A stretch of 18,532 nucleotides of DNA from NCBI GenBank assembly GCA_023419055.1, contig JAEZYO010000769.1, positions 1 to 18,532 of the forward strand. Direction: 5' to 3'. Shown here in pieces: positions 12,849 to 18,532 of this stretch (the stretch's first letter is position 1; each line of letters begins with the position of its first letter). Source of the stretch: Pseudomonadota bacterium (GTDB lineage Bacteria > Myxococcota > Polyangia > Polyangiales > Polyangiaceae). The notes under the pieces were generated by a model. The model saw only the letters and a list, made by a program, of their open reading frames with translations, had not been told where the DNA came from and did no database searches. Position numbers and translations under genes: made by a program.

Positions 12849-13484
12849 TCACTCCGCGGGGGTGGCGCTCGGGGCCTTGAAGAAGGAGAGGATCTCGTGG
12901 CGCAGCACGTCGGACTGACCGAGGCGCTGGCGCACCAGACGCTGGAAGCCGTTGAACGCGGCCACGGCCGGGAGCGCGACGAGCAAGCCAATCGCGGTCG
13001 CGATCAACGCCTCGCCGATCTCTGCCATCAGGCCCGCGGAGACCTGCGCCTTCGCGTTCTCGAGCTCGTGGAACGAGCGCACGATGCCGATCACGGTGCC
13101 GAGCAGGCCGACGAACGGCGCGTTGTTACCGAGGGTACCCAGGATGGCGAGCCGCTTCTCCAGGCTCAGGCGCGCCGCCTCCTGCTCACCCTGCATGCGC
13201 TCGTTCGCGGCGTGGGCGTCCGAGCACTCGAGCCCTGCCGCGGCCACGCGCGCCTCGAAGCTCGGTGACAACTCGAGCCGCGCGCGTGCCTCCTGCTCCT
13301 GCCCTTCTTCGAGCAAGCGCCGCACGTCGCGCCGCAGGCGGTTCACATCGTCCCGCGACGAGAAGAAGAGCACCGCGCGCTCGATGATGATCGCGATCGC
13401 GACGACCGAGAGCCCGAGCAAGAGCCACATCACCCAGCGAGCGCCGAAGTCCGTGAGCCCGCTCATCCGTTCCACGATATCCAT
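12849..13484 (-). CDS. exbB: ExbB/TolQ/MotA-family proton channel subunit
   Basis: A 211-residue inner-membrane protein with three predicted helices (about residues 18-38, 118-138 and 155-178) and a large cytoplasmic loop between the first two. Catalytic-channel residues align with E. coli ExbB at a constant offset of 18: T130 in FVGLLGTVIGIVRSF, E158 in EIGEALIATAIGLLVA, and T163 in the same segment (T148, E176 and T181 in E. coli). The channel should therefore be competent. The start at 13484 has GAGGAAAATCGAG upstream. It lies 60 bp after the lipoprotein gene and belongs to the same transcription unit. ExbB rather than TolQ is inferred from the neighbouring TonB receptor and tonB; there are no tolA, tolB or pal genes. 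Confidence 0.95.
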   Translation of the reverse strand: MDIVERMSGLTDFGARWVMWLLLGLSVVAIAIIIERAVLFFSSRDDVNRLRRDVRRLLEEGQEQEARARLELSPSFEARVAAAGLECSDAHAANERMQGEQEAARLSLEKRLAILGTLGNNAPFVGLLGTVIGIVRSFHELENAKAQVSAGLMAEIGEALIATAIGLLVALPAVAAFNGFQRLVRQRLGQSDVLRHEILSFFKAPSATPAE

Positions 13485-13544
13485 CTCGATTTTCCTCTAC
13501 TTTCCTGACGTTCGAGCCTGGGTTCCCGAAGGAACCCGTTTCGT

Positions 13545-14417
13545 TCAAAAGCACACCGTGCGCGTCACCCAGTCGGTCCCGCCGCGGTCGTCACGCACCA
13601 CGATGAAAATCCGCGCCGTCCCGCCCGCGGGCGCCTTGCTCGGCGCCTTCCAAACAGCGGTAGTCACGAGCTCGGACGAGTCCGCTTCGATCACCGTGAA
13701 GGCAGCCTCGAAGGTGCCGTGATCGGTGAAATGCGACAGCTGCAGCGTCTCACGGTTAGGGTCGACGTCGAACTCAGGAACCACCGCGTCGCGATCCTGC
13801 TCGTCGAGCGGGATCGTGATCCGGTGCGTGCTCTTCGGGGCCACCTGCGGCAGCTCCGCGCAATCGGTGCTGTCGCTCCACTCGACTCCGTCGAAGCTCA
13901 GCGTTCCGAGGCTCGGGTTCGTGTTGACGGTCTCGGTCTCGGACCCGAGCCCGACGAGCTCGAAATCGAAGCTCACGTTCGTGCCAACGTCCCCGTTGCA
14001 ATCCTTGGCCCCCACGTCGGGGCAAATCACGCCCTTTACCGCGAGCGACGGGCTCGTCGTCTCCTCGGGCACGACGAAATCGACGCTCGGCGCGCCGACC
14101 GCCGGCTCGTCTGCGCTCGCCACCGCGAACGGCTCCGCCGCACAATCCGGGAGCCCGCTGTCACCGCTCGTCGCGTCGCACACCGAAAGCGCCCAGCCGA
14201 GCGCGGGCTCGACGTCGGGCGCGACCACGAACCAGCGCACCGTCGCCGCTTCTCCGGGCGAAGGCGAGGCTCGCTCGGGCTCGCCCTCCACTTCCACGCG
14301 CGCACCGAGCACGCGCGTCTCCGCGATCACGTCCACTTCCTTCACGGGGTCGCCGCACGCGATCGCCGACAACCCCAGGGCTGCGCAGAGCGCGCCCGAC
14401 CACTTCACGTTTCTCAT
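13545..14417 (-). CDS. Putative outer-membrane or periplasmic lipoprotein
   Basis: A 290-residue lipoprotein. The signal peptide is MRNVKWSGALCAALGLSAIA, with Cys21 as the likely lipidated residue, followed by GDP. The mature part is acidic and beta-rich, with several cysteines (CDATSGDSGLPDC, ICPDVGAKDC, DSTDC) likely to form disulfides. It ends with a strand-rich part (AGGTARIFIVVRDDRGGTDW) resembling an Ig-like or beta-sandwich domain. Its ATG overlaps the receptor stop in ATGA, so the two are translationally coupled. That position, between a TonB-dependent receptor and exbB, suggests a surface or periplasmic partner of the receptor, by analogy with SusD- or calycin-type helpers, although it resembles none of these in sequence. 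Family not recognised. Confidence 0.8.
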   Translation of the reverse strand: MRNVKWSGALCAALGLSAIACGDPVKEVDVIAETRVLGARVEVEGEPERASPSPGEAATVRWFVVAPDVEPALGWALSVCDATSGDSGLPDCAAEPFAVASADEPAVGAPSVDFVVPEETTSPSLAVKGVICPDVGAKDCNGDVGTNVSFDFELVGLGSETETVNTNPSLGTLSFDGVEWSDSTDCAELPQVAPKSTHRITIPLDEQDRDAVVPEFDVDPNRETLQLSHFTDHGTFEAAFTVIEADSSELVTTAVWKAPSKAPAGGTARIFIVVRDDRGGTDWVTRTVCF

Positions 14418-16996
14418 AGCTCACCTCTGAGGCCCAGGTTCGGCAAGATGGGCAGACCCGAGACCGTCTCCTTTTCGCGGTAGTCGAAGCTGTAGCTGTA
14501 ACCCTCTTGATTCTCGGCGTTGTACGCGTTCTGGAGATCCAGGTAGAGCGCGACGCTCCCGGGCCCGACCCTCCACTTCTTCTGCACGCGCACGTCGAGC
14601 TGCTGGAACATCGGATTGCGCTCCGAGTTGTTCAGGCCGTAGATCGGCGCGTACACGCCGCTCGTCGCGTCGTACGTGCTGCCGATGACGGGCGTGGTCG
14701 GGTCGCCGCTGATCAAGCGGAAGCGCGCGCCGAGCTCCCAACCCTTGCCGAGATCGTGACTCGCGACGACGCTCAAAATGTGCGTCTGATCGCTGTCGAA
14801 GAGCCGCCAGCGCTCGTCGAGATCGCGCCGCTCGCTGCGCGAGATCGTGTACGCCAGGTACGCGAACGTGCCCTCGCGCGGCGTCATTTCCGCCGAAAGT
14901 TCGCCGCCGTAAATGCGACCTTCGCCCTCGCTCACGAAGCGCGGCGGGCGATTGCCCTGGGTCTCGACGGGCCGGTCGTAGAGCCACTTGTAGAAGCCCT
15001 CCGCTCCGAGCTTCACGTGATCGCCCACCTTCTGCTCGACGCCCGCGCTCGTCTGGAACGCATGGTACGGGTCGAGGTTCGGGTTGCCGATCTCGTTCAG
15101 GGCCATCCAGTACTCGGGCGCTTGCGAGTAGAGGCCCACGCCGGCCTTCAGCGCCGTCTTCTGCGTCACGTCGTAGCGAGCGGTCAGGCGCGGGTCGACC
15201 GTCAGCGCCTCGATGTCGCGGTAGTAGTCGACGCGCACGCCGGGGACGAACAGCAGCTGCTCCCACGGCCTCACCCCGAACTCCAGGTACGCGCCGGGGC
15301 GAAGCACCGTCACGTCGTCCTCGAGCGAGACCATGCGCTGCGTCGCGAGCGGCAGGTCGTGCCCGCCTTCGGGCTGCGAGGGCGCCGGACCGAAATAGCT
15401 CCCGGTCGCGAACCAACCGTTGAAATCCATGCCGGTCGTCATGCGAAGCTCGGGCATCACCTCCACGCTCCACTCCGCGCGCGCGTTCAAATCGGGGCCC
15501 TCGATCTCCTGCACCAGCTGACCGATGCGCTGGTCGATGTTGATGTACCCGGCCGAAACGGCCAAATCCTGCGTCGCCGTGCTCGACAGCTTCGACTTCA
15601 GCGACGCCTGGAAGCGGTGGAACGCGATCGACCCGCCGATGCTGCCCGAAAGTCCCGGATCTTCCTCGTTCGGGTCCGAGAACAGGAGCTCGATCGAGTC
15701 GCGGCTGCCGTACGCCATCAACTTCAAGCGATGCCTCCCCGCGCCCGGGCTCGCTCCGCCCCCGCCGAACTCGGTCGAGAGGATCCCCTGGTAGTCGTAG
15801 TAGACCGGCGCCGCGAGCACCGAGTACGCGTCCTCGGGCACGAAGTTCTCGAAGAAGAAGTCGAGGTTGCTCCGCCGCGCCGCGAGCGCGATCCCCGTCC
15901 TCTCGCCGAGCGGCCCTTCCACGAGCGCCGAGCTGTCGATGAAGTTCAGATCGATCATCCCGTGCAGCCCGTCGAGGCGCGGATCGTCCGTCTTCACGTC
16001 GACCACGCCGCCCGTCAGCCGCCCGTAGCGCGTCGAGAAGTTACCCGGATAGAGGTCCACCTCCGACACCAACCACGAGTTCATGAAGCTCGAGCCGCTG
16101 AAGTGGAACAGGAACGGCACCGGGATCCCGTCCAAGAACGTCCCGCTCTCGTTCCACGCCGAACCGCGGATCAGCGGATCGCCCTGCGAGCGCGCCACGC
16201 CCGGCAACACCTCGATCGCGCGGATCGCGTCTCCGCGCGTGCCCGGGATGCGCGTCAGCTCCTCCTTGTCGATCGAGCGCTTCGTCACCTCGCGGGGTGG
16301 TGCCTCCACCTCCGCCGTCCCCTCGTACTCCTCCAAATCATCGACGGCGGTCTCGCTCGTCGCCGCCACGTGGGCCGGCTTCTCCCCTGCGCCAGCCGTT
16401 TCTCCTTGGGTTGGTGCGCCAGCCGCCGGGCCCTCTGCGCCAGCCCCTTCACCCGCGTTGGCCTCGCCACCCACCGTGGCCTCGCCGCCCGCCTCGGCCT
16501 CACCGGGCGCCCCCGAACCCGCCGCCGCGTCGGCCCACTCCGTCGGCTCCACCACGTAGCGGTAACGAATCTTCACTCTCAGGGGTGTCTCGCCCCGGCG
16601 CGCCGGCTCGAACTCGAACGCGCGCACCGCCGCGAGCACCGCGCTCTTCACCGCGCTGCTCGCGCCCGCGTCCGACTCGGCGTCCACGATCGCCGCCTCC
16701 GCTACCTTCCCCTGCTCGTCGATCGTGATCTCGGTCATCACCGCGATCTCGAAGTCCGGCGACTCCGCTTCCGCGAGCTCCACCTTCACGAACTTCACGA
16801 GCACGGGCGGCGTCACCGCATTCGGATCGGCGGCACCAGGTCTCGGAGAACCAGGCCTCGGGGAACCAGGGCTTGGGGAACCGGGGCTCGGGGAACCACC
16901 CTGATCGGCCTCTGCGCCGGCAACCTCGGTCACCGCCAGGCAGCCCAACAGGGCAAAACTCATCCACACGCAACGTGACGAAAAGCGCACGAGCAT
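14414..16996 (-). CDS. TonB-dependent receptor with N-terminal TonB-C-like domain
   Basis: An 860-residue outer-membrane receptor, first gene of the operon. The ATG at 16996 gives a signal peptide of about 28 residues; the frame continues to a TTG at 17062, but the extra part is not signal-like. Then come a Gly-Ser-Pro repeat (about 33-55), a TonB-C-like domain (about 60-150: VTPPVLVKFVKVELAEAESP, EIAVMTEITIDEQGKV, AVLAAVRAFEFEPARRGETP), and a Gly/Ala/Glu linker (about 155-215). EYEGTAEVEA near 224 is a plausible TonB box. The plug follows (RIPGTRGDAIRAIEVLPGVA, PLIRGSAWNESGTFLDGIPV, YGRLTGGVVDVKT). The barrel runs to the C-terminus, with the aromatic strand LYLDLQNAYNAENQEGYSY near the end. 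Substrate unknown; no siderophore or cobalamin genes are in the window. Confidence 0.92.
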   Translation of the reverse strand: MLVRFSSRCVWMSFALLGCLAVTEVAGAEADQGGSPSPGSPSPGSPRPGSPRPGAADPNAVTPPVLVKFVKVELAEAESPDFEIAVMTEITIDEQGKVAEAAIVDAESDAGASSAVKSAVLAAVRAFEFEPARRGETPLRVKIRYRYVVEPTEWADAAAGSGAPGEAEAGGEATVGGEANAGEGAGAEGPAAGAPTQGETAGAGEKPAHVAATSETAVDDLEEYEGTAEVEAPPREVTKRSIDKEELTRIPGTRGDAIRAIEVLPGVARSQGDPLIRGSAWNESGTFLDGIPVPFLFHFSGSSFMNSWLVSEVDLYPGNFSTRYGRLTGGVVDVKTDDPRLDGLHGMIDLNFIDSSALVEGPLGERTGIALAARRSNLDFFFENFVPEDAYSVLAAPVYYDYQGILSTEFGGGGASPGAGRHRLKLMAYGSRDSIELLFSDPNEEDPGLSGSIGGSIAFHRFQASLKSKLSSTATQDLAVSAGYINIDQRIGQLVQEIEGPDLNARAEWSVEVMPELRMTTGMDFNGWFATGSYFGPAPSQPEGGHDLPLATQRMVSLEDDVTVLRPGAYLEFGVRPWEQLLFVPGVRVDYYRDIEALTVDPRLTARYDVTQKTALKAGVGLYSQAPEYWMALNEIGNPNLDPYHAFQTSAGVEQKVGDHVKLGAEGFYKWLYDRPVETQGNRPPRFVSEGEGRIYGGELSAEMTPREGTFAYLAYTISRSERRDLDERWRLFDSDQTHILSVVASHDLGKGWELGARFRLISGDPTTPVIGSTYDATSGVYAPIYGLNNSERNPMFQQLDVRVQKKWRVGPGSVALYLDLQNAYNAENQEGYSYSFDYREKETVSGLPILPNLGLRGEL
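16835..16894 (-). repeat. 15-bp tandem repeat (4 copies) in the receptor gene
   Basis: Four head-to-tail units start at 16835, 16850, 16865 and 16880, of the form ACCAGGCCTCGGGGA on the plus strand, and differ by one to four bases. On the coding strand each specifies five residues (PGSPR or PGSPS), and a partial unit follows. The repeat lies between the signal peptide and the TonB-C-like domain, where length change would be tolerated. Confidence 0.85.
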
Positions 16997-17365
16997 CCTC
17001 ACACGCGGCGCGAAGCCGCTCGGTTCACGGGAGCCCGGGCTCGCGACTTCGCAACGCCTCAACGAGAGGCGCGCGGCTCGCAGCCAGGGCTCCGTCTTTT
17101 CGGACTAACGAAAGGTTCGCCCATCCGTGCCCGCACCCCTCCGGAGTGTTCAACCGAACGCGCACCTGCTCGCCGGTGGGAGCGAAAGCTCGCCCTGAGA
17201 CGGCACCGGCGCAGCCTCCCCGGCCTCCCTCGCACCGCTGAAAACTCCTTCGATCCGGCCCGGCCCGCCGTTGTACGATCCGGCCCGTCGTTCCTCCTTG
17301 ACGAACCCGTCACCGGGCGGTAAGAGCGGCGCTCCAAACCGTTCCCCTTCCAGGGGGAAAGGCGC
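16997..17365. other. Divergent spacer between the Ton operon and tRNA-Lys
   Basis: This 369-bp gap must hold the promoter of the Ton operon (minus strand) and that of tRNA-Lys (plus strand). No open frame has protein-like composition. I see no convincing Fur-box-like AT-rich palindrome near the receptor start. A short imperfect repeat, GATCCGGCCCG, occurs twice between about 17252 and 17290, and a small hairpin TTCCCC/GGGGAA (17342-17347 with 17354-17359) sits just before the tRNA and could be a processing site. Confidence 0.45.
17298..17326 (+). promoter_or_regulatory. Candidate sigma-70-type promoter for tRNA-Lys
   Basis: TTGACG at 17298-17303 is a near-perfect -35 box. After 17 bp comes TAAGAG at 17321-17326, a moderate -10 box. 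Transcription would begin near 17333, about 33 nt before the mature tRNA. Spacing and position fit; the -10 match is weak. Confidence 0.45.
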
Positions 17366-17441
17366 GGGCCATTAGCTCAATTGGTAGAGCAGCGGACTCT
17401 TAATCCGTTGGCTTCAGGTTCAAGTCCTGAATGGCCCACCA
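17366..17441 (+). tRNA. tRNA-Lys (anticodon CTT)
   Basis: A 76-nt cloverleaf with CCA encoded. The acceptor stem GGGCCAT pairs with ATGGCCC, followed by discriminator A and CCA. The D-arm has AGCTCAATTGGTAGAGC. The anticodon stem GCGGA/TCCGT encloses CTCTTAA, giving anticodon CTT, which reads AAG lysine codons. The T-arm contains GGTTCAAGTCC. A terminator follows at once. Confidence 0.97.
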
Positions 17442-17445
17442 AGAC

Positions 17446-17476
17446 AAAGAGCGGACCCCACACGGTCCGCTCTTTT
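17446..17476 (+). terminator. Intrinsic terminator of tRNA-Lys
   Basis: AAAGAGCGGACC (17446-17457) pairs perfectly with GGTCCGCTCTTT (17464-17475) around a 6-nt loop, followed by TGCATTTT. It begins 5 nt after the CCA. The flanking A- and T-runs make it the best intrinsic terminator in the window. Confidence 0.9.
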
Positions 17477-17820
17477 GCATTTTGGGTGCTCGTCAATGAG
17501 GGATCGCGGAGAGCTGCGCGGACCGTTCGCTTCTCGCGGCTCTCGACCCCGTCGTTAGAACGCGCATTGCGTCTGCAGCCTGGCGGGCCGAAAGGGACCG
17601 GTCCGCCGAGCTCTAGCGCCAGTGCTTGCTTTGGCCTGCCGTCGTGACTTCCGCTTGTCGTCCGTTCGCTGCTGACTGCTCGGCCAGCTCAGCGACCGCT
17701 CGAAACCCGGCGTCGCGCTCGTCTACACGCGCATGGCTCACCAAGATCGACGTTCTCGTGCTCGGCAACCTCCTCCTCGCTCCCATGACAGACGTCGAAA
17801 CCGCGACCTGCCCAAGACGC
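17477..17820. other. 344-bp stretch without a confident gene
   Basis: A minus-strand frame is open from about 17820 down to a TAG at 17613 and contains a fairly natural segment (SHARVDERDAGFRAVAELAE), possibly with a start near 17787. It is short, however, lies just downstream of a broken gene and has no ribosome-binding site. I leave it uncalled. The plus-strand frame across the same bases is Ser/Arg-rich and looks like a shadow. Confidence 0.35.
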
Positions 17821-18490
17821 TCAGACCGCGACGTGGAAGTGCTGGTAGCCGAGTTTCGCGTCAGCGGTGGCAACACTTCAACCACGCCGCTCTGGTGCGC
17901 AACATCCCACGGCAGGTCCTCATCCAGCCTCCATGCCTCGAGCTCGTCGAGCAACTTGGGATCCCTCCCCAAAGCGCGTCAGCATCGATTCAACGCCCCG
18001 GTAGGACTTGGGAGGGTAGTACTCGCCGCGCGCCAGCTTCGTACGGTACGAGCGCATCGCCGTGACCGCCTCGTCGGGTTTGGATGACGCGGTCGGTTCA
18101 GTGCCGAAACTTGACGAGACGGCGATTGCACCTGCAGGATCGAACGGATTGTTGTTTGATGACAGCTGAGCCCGGTAAGCGATAATGCGCTCGGCAAGGC
18201 ATTCGTTGGTGGCAAGGGGAGCGGTCTCAAAGTCGAGGAGCCCTTCCACGATCTTTCTCTGCGCGCGACCGGCCAGATGGTGGCGTTGCGCCAGACCGCG
18301 ATCGCGATTGCCATCGTCACATAAACCCACATTGCAAATCGGGTGGATCCATTAGGGTGCAAACTGGCAGCCCGCAGGACCTGCTCGGGAGTCCCTGAGT
18401 CTATTCCGACTTTTATTGACCGTGCCGTCACCAAGCCGACGGGGACGTTGACCGACTTTCCGAAAGGACCTGACGGAGCTGTTCATTCAC
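17821..18490 (-). pseudogene. Multiply frameshifted gene of unknown function
   Basis: A GTG at 18490-18488 sits 7 nt after a full AAGGAGGT. Protein-like text then jumps frames. It begins MNEQLRQVLSES; then, near 18455, VNVPVGLVTARSIKVGID and FAMWVYVTMAIAIAVWR (one membrane segment). Near 18280 it shifts to LAGRAQRKIVEGLLDFETAP, DEAVTAMRSYRTKLARGEYY and PPKSYRGVESMLTRFG. At the GGGG run near 17968 it shifts to RDPKLLDELEAWRLDEDLPW. Near 17850 it shifts to ADAKLGYQHFHVAV and a TGA at 17823-17821. Repaired, it would be a protein of about 220 residues with one membrane helix and a helical soluble part. No family recognised. At least four indels in 670 bp mean either a true pseudogene or locally poor sequence. 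Confidence 0.5.
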
Positions 18491-18497
18491 GACCCTG

Positions 18498-18505
18498 ACC
18501 TCCTT
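18498..18505 (-). promoter_or_regulatory. Strong Shine-Dalgarno site of the frameshifted gene
   Basis: AAGGAGGT on the minus strand, 7 nt before a GTG, is an exact match to the 16S anti-Shine-Dalgarno complement. It is the strongest in the window and decides the start of the broken gene at 18490, showing that the gene was once well translated. Confidence 0.7.
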
Positions 18506-18532
18506 GACGAAGTAAGTCGTGCGGGCCTAGAT

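Noticed and set aside
12416..12991. 191-residue version of ExbD
   Set aside because: The extra 50 residues are antisense-like Ser/Arg text overlapping exbB; the family begins at the ATG at 12841.
14507..16978. Open frame of 823 codons on the plus strand
   Set aside because: It lies fully antisense to the receptor gene and is Arg/His-rich. The codon bias is that of the opposite strand, so it is a high-GC shadow.

Overview
The window is GC-rich DNA with strong G/C preference at third codon positions. Several features point to a myxobacterium-like organism (Myxococcota, probably Polyangia): a DUF4388 plus Roadblock protein, a stand-alone Roadblock protein, cysteine-rich lipoproteins, a TonB-dependent receptor with an extra TonB-like domain, and a surface-repeat protein with a proline-rich linker. 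This is inference from gene style; there is no marker gene in the window.

Left part (1-4550). The 3' end of a membrane protein gene meets a single-domain response regulator. Then come an orphan Phd-like antitoxin with a basic tail, a YkuD-type L,D-transpeptidase and a helical hypothetical protein. From about 3030 to 4200 lie three genes broken by frameshifts: a hypothetical, a two-membrane-segment protein with a zinc-ribbon-like end, and a HExxH metallopeptidase remnant on the minus strand. This damaged stretch runs into a 136-bp-period repeat that duplicates the 3' end and downstream flank of a tRNA-Arg(TCG) gene.

Middle part (4550-9830). A cysteine-rich lipoprotein gene on the plus strand runs tail-to-tail, with 4 bp between stop codons, into an ECF sigma/anti-sigma pair on the minus strand. 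Next, all on the minus strand, are a Roadblock protein, a DUF4388-Roadblock protein and an Amt ammonium transporter.

Right part (9899-17000). Six consecutive minus-strand genes form a compact Ton system, in transcription order: TonB-dependent receptor (with its own N-terminal TonB-C-like domain), lipoprotein, exbB, exbD, tonB, and a secreted 14-residue-repeat protein. Two ATGA overlaps and short gaps indicate one operon. Key residues are intact: ExbB T130/E158/T163, ExbD D22 and TonB S17/H21. The set therefore reads as a functional energised outer-membrane uptake machine of unknown substrate. The terminal repeat protein is the least conventional member and the best candidate for something undescribed.

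Right edge (17000-18532). A tRNA-Lys(CTT) gene with a likely promoter and a clear hairpin-plus-T terminator is followed by a minus-strand gene with a strong Shine-Dalgarno sequence but at least four apparent frameshifts. The frameshifted genes cluster in two patches, both next to tRNA genes, while the long genes between are intact. Decay of accessory DNA fits this better than generally poor sequence, but local sequencing error cannot be excluded.
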